Assembly: GCA_031278535.1 (NCBI GenBank)
Contig: JAITKH010000290.1
Coordinates: 1 to 14,113 of the forward strand
DNA: 14,113 nt
Source of the DNA: Planctomycetota bacterium
GTDB taxonomy: Bacteria; Planctomycetota; SZUA-567
Direction of reading: 5' to 3'
Shown: in pieces, positions 7,717 through 14,113 of the stretch
Layout: the number at the start of each line of letters is the position of its first letter
Numbering within the stretch: position 1 is the stretch's first letter
Position numbers and translations under genes: made by a program
Notes under the pieces: model-generated
Databases searched by the model: none
Seen by the model: only the letters and a program-made list of their open reading frames with translations
Told to the model about the DNA's origin: nothing

Positions 7717-8964
7717 ATGCAAATTCGGCCAAGAATCGTCATAACCGGAGTTGGCCTCGTTTCCCCGCTCGGAAACGATCTTGCGACGATCAGGAACGGA
7801 CTTCTCGCCGGCCGGTCGGGCGTAAGGAAATTGACCCCCCGATACATGGACGAATGGCCGGCCGGCATCTGTGATTTTCCAGTTTCACGGTATCAAAGCC
7901 GCAAAGAGGCGCGGCGCGGTACCCGGGCCGGGCAGATAGCCGTCTTTTGCGGTCGCGAGGCGATTCGGGACGCAGAACTCGAACTTTCAAGGCTTGATCG
8001 TTCGCGAATCGGGATTTTTGTCGGAATCACCGAACACGGCAACGTCGAGACTGAAAACGAGGTGGCGAACATCAAGGATTACGGATACAACGTCAAATAC
8101 TGGTCGCATCATCACAATCCCCGCTCCATCGCCAACAACCCGGCGGGCGAGCTCTGCCTGAATGCCGGGATAACCGGCCCGCACTGGTGTGTCGGGGCGG
8201 CCTGCGCCGCCGGCAATTGCGGCTTGATACAGGGCGCCCAGCAGCTTATCCTGGGCGAAGTGGATTTGGCATTGGCCGGCGGCGTGTCCGAATCAATCCA
8301 CACTTTTGGTATCTTTGCCAGTTTTCTGGCCCAGAACGCGCTGGCGCCGGTCGGCGACGATCCGGCTAAGGCCTCGCGCCCGTTTGATCGCGACCGAAAC
8401 GGCATTGTCATCGCCGAAGGCGGTTGCCTCTTCACGCTGGAACGGTTGGAGGACGCGGAAGGGCGCGGCGCAAAAATTCTCGCCGAACTGCTCGGTTGGG
8501 GAATCAATACGGACGCCACCGATTTCGTACTTCCCAATCCGGAACGCCAAGCCCAGGCCATGCGCCTGGCCCTTGCCCGGGCGGGACTGGAGCCGGGGGA
8601 CATCGATATCATCAGCGCCCACGCCACGGCCACTCCCGAGGGCGATCCCAAGGAGGTCGACGCCATTCGCGAAGTTTTCGGCGCCGACTGTGGTGCCTAT
8701 GTCAATGCCGCCAAAGGCTATTACGGCCATGCCATGGGTGCGGCCGGCGCCTTGGAACTTGCCGGGAATCTGCCGTCGTTCGAGGACGGGCTGGTACATC
8801 CGGCCATCAACATAAACGATCTCGATCCGGCCTGTGCGCTTCCCCGGCTTGTGATTAACCAGCCGGTTCGGCCGGGGCGTTTTCCCCGCCGCATCCTCAA
8901 TAACAGCTTCGGGATGCTTGGCATCAACGCCGTAACGGTGGTGGGGAAATTCGAAAAGGAATAG
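7717..8964 (+). CDS. Beta-ketoacyl-[acyl-carrier-protein] synthase, FabF-type (divergent)
   Basis: 415 residues, the usual length for KAS II. Enzymes of this thiolase-fold family condense an acyl chain held on the active-site cysteine with malonyl-ACP in the cytoplasm. The catalytic set is intact: Cys163 in GAACAAGN, His302 in AHATATPEGD, and Lys333 and His338 in KGYYGHAMGAAG. The N-terminal ITGVGLVSPLG signature is present. Two gate regions differ from the FabF norm. The usual GFGGTN after NSF reads GMLGIN, with Met at position 400 where FabF has its gating Phe, and the first gate loop reads NTDATDFVLPNPE without the usual His. This points to a separate subfamily whose chain length or carrier may differ. 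AGGGA precedes the ATG. It follows the small membrane protein by 22 nt. No other fatty-acid genes are adjacent, so it may not be the housekeeping enzyme. Confidence 0.9.
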   Translation: MQIRPRIVITGVGLVSPLGNDLATIRNGLLAGRSGVRKLTPRYMDEWPAGICDFPVSRYQSRKEARRGTRAGQIAVFCGREAIRDAELELSRLDRSRIGIFVGITEHGNVETENEVANIKDYGYNVKYWSHHHNPRSIANNPAGELCLNAGITGPHWCVGAACAAGNCGLIQGAQQLILGEVDLALAGGVSESIHTFGIFASFLAQNALAPVGDDPAKASRPFDRDRNGIVIAEGGCLFTLERLEDAEGRGAKILAELLGWGINTDATDFVLPNPERQAQAMRLALARAGLEPGDIDIISAHATATPEGDPKEVDAIREVFGADCGAYVNAAKGYYGHAMGAAGALELAGNLPSFEDGLVHPAININDLDPACALPRLVINQPVRPGRFPRRILNNSFGMLGINAVTVVGKFEKE

Positions 8965-9031
8965 CTATCGGGAAGGGGACGCTGTTGCAAATGTGAGAAG
9001 AACGGATTGTATGCGGCTTGCCAATACTATT

Positions 9032-9059
9032 CCGGGCGTCTCCGTCAAGGGACGCCCGG
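9032..9059. terminator. Hairpin between convergent ketosynthase and FlgM-like genes
   Basis: CCGGGCGTC (9032-9040) and GACGCCCGG (9051-9059) form a 9-bp GC-rich stem, extendable by one T-G pair to a loop of 8 nt. It lies 67 nt after the ketosynthase stop and 45 nt after the end of the FlgM-like gene on the other strand. Position suggests a shared bidirectional terminator, but no T-tract follows on either side. Confidence 0.4.
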
Positions 9060-9104
9060 TGAGAAAATTCCGGCTGTTCATGGCGTTATTCTTGACGGGT
9101 TGTT

Positions 9105-9410
9105 TCAAAAATCTCCGGAAAAAAGACTGTCAAGCATCTTTTTCGTGCCATTTTTTATTGCTTCAGAGGTGACCAGGGTTCCGGTCTCCAGCCTCATCCT
9201 AACATCGGCCACCTTTTCCTGGCGGAAGTCGGAAGCCAGCCGTAGCTTGGCTTTGCGCCGGGTCTCGGGACTGATTAAAACCGAGTCTGAATCTGCGGCA
9301 ACCGTTTCAGCCGTCTGTTCCGCCCGTTCGGCGGTTTCTTTCAAGTGCGCATCGTCCTTCTGGGAAAGTTTGCGCAATTGTTGGAATTCTCCGTATCCGG
9401 ATATTCTCAT
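9105..9410 (-). CDS. flgM: FlgM-like anti-sigma-28 factor (probable)
   Basis: 101 residues, the usual size for FlgM, which binds sigma-28 (FliA) in the cytoplasm until it is exported through the flagellar basal body. The N-terminus MRISGYGEFQQ resembles the MKIS-type start of many FlgM proteins. The middle is charged and probably disordered. The C-terminal third (about residues 65-97) has the FlgM pattern: Arg-x-Glu-Lys-Val-Ala (RQEKVADVRMRLETGT), then a second helix ending KKMLDSLF. The ATG follows a strong purine-rich site, AGGGGGGAT (9415-9423). It stands alone, convergent with the ketosynthase, with no other flagellar gene in the window. The match is from memory of the family pattern, so another small regulator is possible. 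Confidence 0.6.
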   Translation of the reverse strand: MRISGYGEFQQLRKLSQKDDAHLKETAERAEQTAETVAADSDSVLISPETRRKAKLRLASDFRQEKVADVRMRLETGTLVTSEAIKNGTKKMLDSLFSGDF

Positions 9411-9692
9411 GGTTATCCCCCCTGTGGATCAGGGTTTCCATTTCCAGCCGCAGGTGTCGGCGCTTGAAAAAAAATCCCCCGAAACGGTTCCAGAACTCCC
9501 GCGCCCATTTGGCGGAACGGCGGCCGCGGAATATGTCCGGCAGAATGCCCTTTCGGCGCAATTCAATTTCTTGTAATCGGTTGTGCCGTCCACGATCAAT
9601 CTCCGGCGCCGATTCCTCCGGCATCCCTGGTTCCAAACCTCACTTTCCTTATCGGTGGCGGGAAGGGAAACTTGAGGGGAAAATAACTTGTC
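9411..9692. other. Intergenic region upstream of the FlgM-like gene; one doubtful small minus-strand frame
   Basis: A basic minus-strand frame starts at an ATG at 9624 and reads plausibly for about 70 residues (for example LQEIELRRKGILPDIFRGRR and WAREFWNRFGGFFFKRR). It has no spaced ribosome site and runs 104 nt into the FlgM-like gene before stopping at 9307. An eight-T run on the minus strand (plus positions 9467-9474) could mark a frameshift; a shift there would allow a stop at 9413-9415, immediately before the FlgM-like ATG. I do not call it a gene. Nothing else was recognised here. Confidence 0.4.
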
Positions 9693-9720
9693 TTGACACA
9701 AAGGCGCGGAACGGTAAATT
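9693..9720 (+). promoter_or_regulatory. Candidate sigma70-type promoter of the aspartate kinase gene
   Basis: A perfect TTGACA (9693-9698) and TAAATT (9715-9720, 4 of 6 matches) are separated by 16 bp, ending about 62 nt before the ATG at 9783. It also argues against starting the kinase frame at the TTG at 9693, which lies inside the -35 box. Confidence 0.5.
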
Positions 9721-9782
9721 TTCTTTCCAATCATGAAAAAAGACCGGGCGGCGTTTTCCGGCGAGGTCGGAAAGAGGAAAGA

Positions 9783-11135
9783 ATGATAACCATGAAATTC
9801 GGGGGGACGAGCGTCGGGACAGCCGACAGCATCCGACAAGTCTGCCGCTTGATCAAGACTGAATTGGAGAGGAGGCCGATTGTCATCGTTTCGGCCCACA
9901 ATTCGCCATCCCTCCGGATGACTGACACTCTGGTGGCTTCGGCCAAGGCGGCCAGGGACGGGAGGCCGGATTCCCGCCGGGTTCGTGATGCCCAGCTCCG
10001 CCTCTGTGGGGAGTTGGGGATGGACACGGCCGCCGCCGGGATAGATTTTCTGCTGGAACAGATTGACAAGCTCTTTTCCGGCATAGCGATGATCGGGGAA
10101 TTGACTGCACGAACCATGGATGTGGTAATGAGTTTCGGGGAACGGATGTCGGCGCGGGTGATTAACGATGTGCTTTCTCGCGAGTTCGGAGTAAACTCGA
10201 TTTACCGATCCTCCGTAAGCCTTGGCCTTCGAACCGACGCCAATTTCGGCTCTGCCCGGCCCGATCCGTCCTGCTATCCGGCGGTGGCCAAACAAATCGC
10301 CGATCTCGAGTACGAGACGCTAGTGACCACGGGATTCATCGCTTCCACCGCCGACGGGAAGATCACTACTCTGGGCCGGGGAGGGTCGGATTATTCTGCC
10401 ACCATTTTTGGAGCGATCGTCGGCGCCGAGGAGGTGCAGATTTGGACAGACGTCTCCGGAGTGATGACCGCCGATCCCCGGCTGGTACCGGAAGCCAGGA
10501 GCATCCCGGAACTTACTTTCATGGAGGCTTCGGAGTTGGCCTGGTATGGCGCGAAAGTACTCCATCCCGCCACCATGATCCCCGCAATCGAGAATGACAT
10601 TCCGGTGCTGGTCAAAAACACGACGGCGCCGGAGCATCCGGGAACGGTTATCCGCCGCCATATCGTGAAAGAGGAAGGCGCCCCTCCTGTGAAGTCCCTG
10701 GCGGTAATGAAGGGAGTGGTGATGGTTACTATCACCACTGGACGCATGTTTGGCGCCCACGGCTTCATGTCCAAAGTCTTCGACGTGTTCAACCGCCATG
10801 CGGTGAGCGTCCACATGATCGCCACCTCCGAGGTAACCATCAGCGTCACCACTCAGGATTCGGAAAATGTCGAATCGGCGGCGGCAGCGATACGCGACTT
10901 TGCCGACGTCAGGGTGGAGCGTGGTTTCTCCCTCATCTCGGTGGTGGGCGAGATGATGCAGGGAACGCCGGGCGTCGCGGCACGGGTGACCCGGGCCATG
11001 GCCGAGAACCGGGTCAACATTCACATGATAAGCCAAGGCGCGAGCGAGATAAACATCGCCCTAGTGGTGGAAGACCCCCAAATGAAGCCGGCGGTGACCG
11101 GCCTGCACAGGGAATTTTTTGGAATAAGCGCATAG
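9783..11135 (+). CDS. lysC: Aspartate kinase, monofunctional, with two C-terminal ACT domains
   Basis: 450 residues, the length of E. coli LysC. It phosphorylates L-aspartate to L-aspartyl-4-phosphate, the first step towards lysine, threonine, methionine and diaminopimelate, in the cytoplasm. The amino-acid-kinase domain has KFGGTSVG at the N-terminus (residues 5-12), SFGERMSA (117-124), the nucleotide-binding TTLGRGGSDYSA (about 195-206) and WTDVSGVMTADPR (221-233). Two ACT domains follow, about 310-370 (MVTITTGRMFGAHGF) and about 385-450 (ISVVGEMMQGTPGVAARV), as in feedback-regulated forms; which amino acid inhibits it cannot be read from the sequence. The ATG at 9783 follows AGAGGAAAG directly; a second ATG three codons later is possible. 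Not fused to homoserine dehydrogenase, and no pathway neighbours are adjacent. Confidence 0.95.
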   Translation: MITMKFGGTSVGTADSIRQVCRLIKTELERRPIVIVSAHNSPSLRMTDTLVASAKAARDGRPDSRRVRDAQLRLCGELGMDTAAAGIDFLLEQIDKLFSGIAMIGELTARTMDVVMSFGERMSARVINDVLSREFGVNSIYRSSVSLGLRTDANFGSARPDPSCYPAVAKQIADLEYETLVTTGFIASTADGKITTLGRGGSDYSATIFGAIVGAEEVQIWTDVSGVMTADPRLVPEARSIPELTFMEASELAWYGAKVLHPATMIPAIENDIPVLVKNTTAPEHPGTVIRRHIVKEEGAPPVKSLAVMKGVVMVTITTGRMFGAHGFMSKVFDVFNRHAVSVHMIATSEVTISVTTQDSENVESAAAAIRDFADVRVERGFSLISVVGEMMQGTPGVAARVTRAMAENRVNIHMISQGASEINIALVVEDPQMKPAVTGLHREFFGISA

Positions 11136-11292
11136 CTGTCGCCGCTTTTTTCAGGATTCCTCCCGCAATACCATTCGCCGCCGAAGTAGCCGCAAGCCGG
11201 CTTCCACCTGTAATTCGCTTGCATTTGAGCCATAGAAGTCATGAAAATAGCATACCGGATTTTCAAATGAAATTGTGGCATCCGTTTTTGGG

Positions 11293-11314
11293 CAGACACC
11301 ACTGCACACGACTA
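11293..11314 (+). repeat. Left terminal inverted repeat of the IS4-type remnant
   Basis: CAGACACCACTGCACACGACTA at its inner end shares CCAC-Y-G-Y-ACACGACTA with the reverse complement of 11919-11940. Over the inner 19 positions 16 match. The outermost bases overlap the putative target duplication, so the exact end is uncertain by several bases. Confidence 0.6.
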
Positions 11315-11316
11315 TT

Positions 11317-11882
11317 TCATGTTCGAGCAGGTGCTGCCTTTCGGAATATGGTCGAAACGCTCCGGGTTATTCGTCGTAAATCAGTTCCGATGCCATGGAG
11401 CCATGCGGCCAGCAAATCCAAACCCCGTCCGAAGACACTTTGTTCAGGTGGGCCATGTCGTTTAAGCTTTATCGGCGCGATGGCCTCGACGCTCCAGAGT
11501 CCGCCGGCATTGGCGATATAGTTGTTTTGCCGTAAACGCATGAGAAAAGGAATGCGTTCCTCCTGCATCCAGGCAAACCACTTTTCGCCGACGAATTCCC
11601 GGTCTCCGATGAGGCATTCGATTCGTTCATGGCCGGACAGGCGGAGAAAACGGCGGACAAGTCGCCGGCGCTCCTGTAACACTTGACGACATCGGCAAGG
11701 AGAATGGACTTGGCCCCGATCACGGTCACAACAAAAGCGGCGAAACAATCGGCGCACGATTTGTTGAGGCCCAGCGCCTCCTTGAGAGCGCTGGCCACCT
11801 TGCAAAAGGTTTTCGGAAACACGGCGGTTTCCTCCGGATGTTCCGGTAAAGGTCGGCACCCGTCATATTCCCTCTTATCCAT
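11317..11882 (-). pseudogene. IS4-family transposase, internally deleted and frameshifted
   Basis: Three blocks of an IS4-type DDE transposase remain on the minus strand. The N-terminal block (from ATG 11882 to about 11640) contains ALNLNK-like helices and DCFAAFVVTVIGAKSILLA. A frameshift near 11640-11680 leads to the middle block, LVRRFLRLSGHERIECLI then GDREFVGEKWFAWM and IPFLMRLRQNNYI, which carries the catalytic GDREF aspartate region. This is joined directly to the C-terminal block IKLKRHGPPEQSVFGRGLDL, matching the family's basic KKHGRRAKS-type ending. Sequence normally found between these blocks, including the first Asp region and the Y-RW-IE glutamate region, is missing. Total coding remnant is about 190 residues against 350-400 in intact proteins, so it is inactive. 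Family assignment is by motif recognition. Confidence 0.75.
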
Positions 11883-11918
11883 TGCATTTCAAGATGTAAA
11901 AGAAATTTTATAGATTTT

Positions 11919-11940
11919 TAGTCGTGTACGGTGGAGTAGA
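11919..11940 (-). repeat. Right terminal inverted repeat of the IS4-type remnant
   Basis: TAGTCGTGTACGGTGGAGTAGA reads, in reverse complement, as TCTACTCCACCGT followed by ACACGACTA, the inner nine bases being identical to the left end at 11306-11314. It is followed directly by the second AGACACCA copy at 11938-11945. Confidence 0.6.
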
Positions 11941-12134
11941 CACCAAGGCAATTCCTCTTTGCGCCGAAAAATCGGCTTTCGCGTGAATATCCGTGCGTTG
12001 TCGGAAAGTTGGAGGCAGGATTCCTGTACAGGCGCTTCAAGCAAAAATATTTGTCTTGCAGACATATCCGATTATAATGATCCTCGACATACTGTGGATT
12101 TTTATTTGCTTTCGAAACTGTTCGATGATTTCAG

Positions 12135-13514
12135 GTGTCGCTCGTGTCATTGGAGGATTCGTCTTTGGAAACGGGCGGATCGCTGAGCGTTTTATTTGTC
12201 TGCACTCATGGCCCGCTCCAGGGCAGGACCTTCAAGCTTGATGGAGGGCCACTTTTCATTTTTGGCCGGTACTCCCGGGCCCATTTCGACTTGTCGGATG
12301 ATCCGGCAATCAGCCATCTCCATTTCATCGTCGACGTGTCGGACAATCACGTACGCATAGCCGATCTTGGTTCCACCAACGGGTTGATGGTAAATCTCCA
12401 GCGTTTCGGCAGGCGATCCGGGGCAACCAAGGGAGGGTTTATCGATATTAAGCATGGCGACGCGATTCTCGCCGGTTCCAGCCTTTTACGCCTGGTCGTC
12501 AATAACGCACCTCTGCCCATTCCTTCCCGGACATTAACCACCACGCGAATCGTGTCGGCTTCAAGGGAGGCAGGCGACGGCTCGATCGGATTGACTACCA
12601 TCATGCGTAGGGAAGATGAGGAAAAGCTGTTCAATTCACCGGAGAAAATCGCCCTGGGGCAATCCCCTGAACTATTGCCGGTCATTTCGGGCTACACAAT
12701 CCTCTCCTACATCGGCGGCAGCGAAGCTACCGGTATTTTCAAGGCGATAAAAGATGATAGCGGCGCCACGGTCGCGGTAAAAATCCTTCGTTCCTCCCTG
12801 GCGAGCGGCAAGAGAACGGCAATGCTCCAATTATTCAATCGGGAAAAGAATGTAATGAGGCGGCTCCATCATTCCAACATCATCCGCTACATGGGCGAAG
12901 GATTGACGGCGAACAATCCTTACTTTGCCATGGAATACGCCGGAGGGGGGAACTTGGCGGAATTGATTGCCCGGGAAGAAAAGAAAGGACTTGCTTTAGA
13001 TCGATCAATCCCGCTCTTCATCCAACTGCTGGAGGCGGTTATCCATATGCACGACGCCTTCCTGGTACATCGAGACATCAGACCCAGGAACATTCTTCTG
13101 GACCCCAGGCGCGGCGGAGGAATGGCGGTGAAGCTTTCAAATCCGAAATTTGCCTGTTGCTTTTCGAACCATAAGGAAGGTGATTTTCCCCCGATAAACC
13201 ATGCGGCGGAAACTCCTGCCTATATGGCGCCGGAACAACTGAGCAACCTTACCATGGCCATTCCCCAATCGGATGTATTCAGTTGCGCCGCCGTTTTTTT
13301 TGAATTGCTGACTGGAACCACCGCCTATGATTCACCAGAATCAGACCACACCGCCGCCAGACCTGTCAGGCGCATCCGTCCCATAAATTCCGTCCACCCC
13401 GATCTCGATCCGCGTTTGAAGGAAATAATTGATCGTGCCCTTTCCTTCAATCCCGAGAACCGGCAGGCCGATGCCAGGGAATTCCTGGACACCCTACGGG
13501 AGTCTCTGTCCTAA
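12135..13514 (+). CDS. FHA domain plus Ser/Thr protein kinase-like protein, probable pseudokinase
   Basis: 459 residues from the GTG at 12135. The N-terminal FHA domain (about 17-122) has the phosphothreonine-binding signature intact: GR (44-45), SHLH (60-63) and STNG (80-83). A linker leads to a kinase fold (about 187-456) with VAVK (213-216), a C-helix Glu in FNREKNVM, hinge AMEYAGGGNL, HRDIRPRN (312-319), APE (365-367) and SDVFSCAAVFFELLTG. The glycine loop is degenerate (YIGGSEATGIF), the catalytic-loop Lys is Arg, and the metal-binding DFG reads NPK (336-338, in VKLSNPKFA). It may therefore bind partners rather than phosphorylate. No membrane segment was seen. Start is unsettled: GTG 12144 has AGGTG 6 nt upstream and TTG 12165 has the best site, GGAGGA; all three leave the FHA domain whole. 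It converges on the PurO-type gene with 11 nt between. Confidence 0.9.
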   Translation: MSLVSLEDSSLETGGSLSVLFVCTHGPLQGRTFKLDGGPLFIFGRYSRAHFDLSDDPAISHLHFIVDVSDNHVRIADLGSTNGLMVNLQRFGRRSGATKGGFIDIKHGDAILAGSSLLRLVVNNAPLPIPSRTLTTTRIVSASREAGDGSIGLTTIMRREDEEKLFNSPEKIALGQSPELLPVISGYTILSYIGGSEATGIFKAIKDDSGATVAVKILRSSLASGKRTAMLQLFNREKNVMRRLHHSNIIRYMGEGLTANNPYFAMEYAGGGNLAELIAREEKKGLALDRSIPLFIQLLEAVIHMHDAFLVHRDIRPRNILLDPRRGGGMAVKLSNPKFACCFSNHKEGDFPPINHAAETPAYMAPEQLSNLTMAIPQSDVFSCAAVFFELLTGTTAYDSPESDHTAARPVRRIRPINSVHPDLDPRLKEIIDRALSFNPENRQADAREFLDTLRESLS

Positions 13515-13525
13515 GTCTCTGCGGC

Positions 13526-14113
13526 CTATGATGCCCGGACTGTGTTTTTCCCGCAACCGTTCCGTACCGCCACCTCGAAGCCGTCTTCCGCCGCCACTGC
13601 GGCTACCGCCGTCACCGGGTGCGAAAAACTGGTGAAAACGCCGCCTGTAAACAGGAATTCACAGGCTTCGGCGGCACATCCGGCAGTGAAACTGGAAACA
13701 CGCAAGGCGTCTGGAACTTCATGAACATACGTGGACACATGAACAATTCGCCCCGGTTCGAGAGCGAACGAACGGACATCGATCCCGTCCCGGCGGATGC
13801 TTCCCAGCCAACCGGAGCGCGATTCCAATTTTGCAACCGCGATAATCCGTGGAGTGGAATATTCGTCCTTTTCGAAGTCGAGAGCGAGGAGGGAAAGGGT
13901 GATGGCATCGCGGACAGGCATTCCCATGCAAATCTTTTCGGCCGTCGGATCGGCGTGCGAACCGTTTGCCAGGACGGCCACGTTACCAGCTAGTCTGGCA
14001 CAAACATATGTGACATAAGGATTTTCAGCAGCGTCGATTCCATGGCCCGACCGAGGAACGATAAGGACGCGATTGCCATTTTCCGGCATCCGCGCCTCCC
14101 GGTTCGGGAAACT
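13526..14113 (-). CDS. purO: IMP cyclohydrolase, archaeal PurO type (5' end beyond right edge)
   Basis: 195 residues are visible and the frame enters from the right edge at a codon boundary, reading SFPNREAR before an internal Met at 14089, so the N-terminus lies outside the window. The text matches the PurO family closely: SFPNR, GHGIDAAENPYVTYVCARL, NGSHAD, MPVRDAITLSLLALDFEKDE, STPRI and TSFSHPVTAVAA all correspond in order to segments of methanogen PurO. PurO closes FAICAR to IMP, the last step of purine synthesis, in the cytoplasm; most bacteria use the unrelated N-terminal domain of PurH. It is convergent with the FHA/kinase-like gene with an 11-nt gap. Assignment is from remembered family sequence, but the density of identical motifs makes it strong. 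Confidence 0.88.
   Translation of the reverse strand, partial: SFPNREARMPENGNRVLIVPRSGHGIDAAENPYVTYVCARLAGNVAVLANGSHADPTAEKICMGMPVRDAITLSLLALDFEKDEYSTPRIIAVAKLESRSGWLGSIRRDGIDVRSFALEPGRIVHVSTYVHEVPDALRVSSFTAGCAAEACEFLFTGGVFTSFSHPVTAVAAVAAEDGFEVAVRNGCGKNTVRAS

Larger units (their letters stand above)
11294..11945. mobile_element. Non-autonomous remnant of an IS4-family insertion sequence
   Basis: About 636 bp lie between two copies of AGACACCA (11294-11301 and 11938-11945), which look like an 8-bp target duplication. Imperfect inverted repeats sharing ACACGACTA sit just inside (11293-11314, 11919-11940). The interior holds only a broken minus-strand transposase, far shorter than the roughly 1.2-1.6 kb expected of an intact IS4-family element. 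It lies between the aspartate kinase gene and the FHA/kinase gene and disrupts neither. It cannot encode its own transposition but, with both ends present, might be moved by an intact relative elsewhere. Confidence 0.65.

Noticed and set aside
9620..9636. Possible sigma-54 promoter (GG-N10-GC spacing) reading towards the FlgM-like gene
   Set aside because: The two invariant dinucleotides are present, but the -12 box is poor (ATGCC) and the gene start is more than 200 nt away.
9429..10295. Minus-strand open frame of 288 codons
   Set aside because: Mostly antisense to the aspartate kinase gene, with no recognisable domain.
11115..11150. T-run after the aspartate kinase stop as an intrinsic terminator
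   Set aside because: CGCTTTTTT is present, but the only stem (AAGCG/CGCTT) is 5 bp with a long loop and begins inside the coding sequence.
11945..12062. Minus-strand frame starting MSARQIFLLEAP next to the IS4 remnant, possibly a gene split by the insertion
   Set aside because: Joining it across the presumed target duplication to the other side gives a stop after about ten residues, and there is no ribosome site.

Overview
The window looks like a GC-rich (about 60 %) bacterial chromosome segment. Most of it is ordinary chromosomal coding sequence, with one decayed insertion sequence. The gene mix suggests an anaerobic, flagellated, Gram-negative-type bacterium: a 2-hydroxyacyl-CoA dehydratase-type activase with many iron-sulfur cysteines, a very large membrane-anchored helical-repeat protein, an FHA/Ser-Thr-kinase-like protein, a FlgM-like anti-sigma factor and a PurO-type IMP cyclohydrolase. 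The PVC group (Planctomycetota/Lentisphaerota-like) fits best, but this is inferred from gene content alone; no rRNA or marker gene is present.

Layout. 1-2948 (minus) is a tandem acyl-CoA dehydratase activase, cut by the left window edge, so no stop is visible. 3083-6829 (minus) is a 1248-residue single-pass membrane protein with TPR-like helical repeats, probably co-oriented with the activase across a 134-nt gap that holds a hairpin. The divergent spacer 6830-7484 carries a perfect 14-bp palindrome and a promoter candidate for each direction. Reading right from it are a 69-residue tail-anchored-type membrane protein (7485-7694) and, 22 nt later, a divergent FabF-type ketosynthase (7717-8964). 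A FlgM-like gene (9105-9410, minus) converges on the ketosynthase around a hairpin. A monofunctional aspartate kinase (9783-11135, plus) has its own sigma70-like promoter. At 11294-11945 lies a non-autonomous remnant of an IS4-family element, with inverted-repeat ends, a probable 8-bp target duplication and an internally deleted transposase. Next comes an FHA plus kinase-fold protein (12135-13514, plus) whose DFG motif has become NPK. Converging on it only 11 nt away is a PurO-type IMP cyclohydrolase (13526-14113, minus), whose N-terminus lies beyond the right edge.

The genes do not form one obvious pathway. The most informative points are the archaeal-type PurO, the predicted FHA-pseudokinase, the ketosynthase with an intact Cys-His-His triad but altered gate loops, and the IS4 remnant. 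I see no CRISPR array, tRNA or rRNA gene. I do not see convincing evidence of a wholly new multi-gene system; the closest candidate for unexplained biology is the divergent pair of membrane-protein transcription units around the 7.07-kb palindrome.
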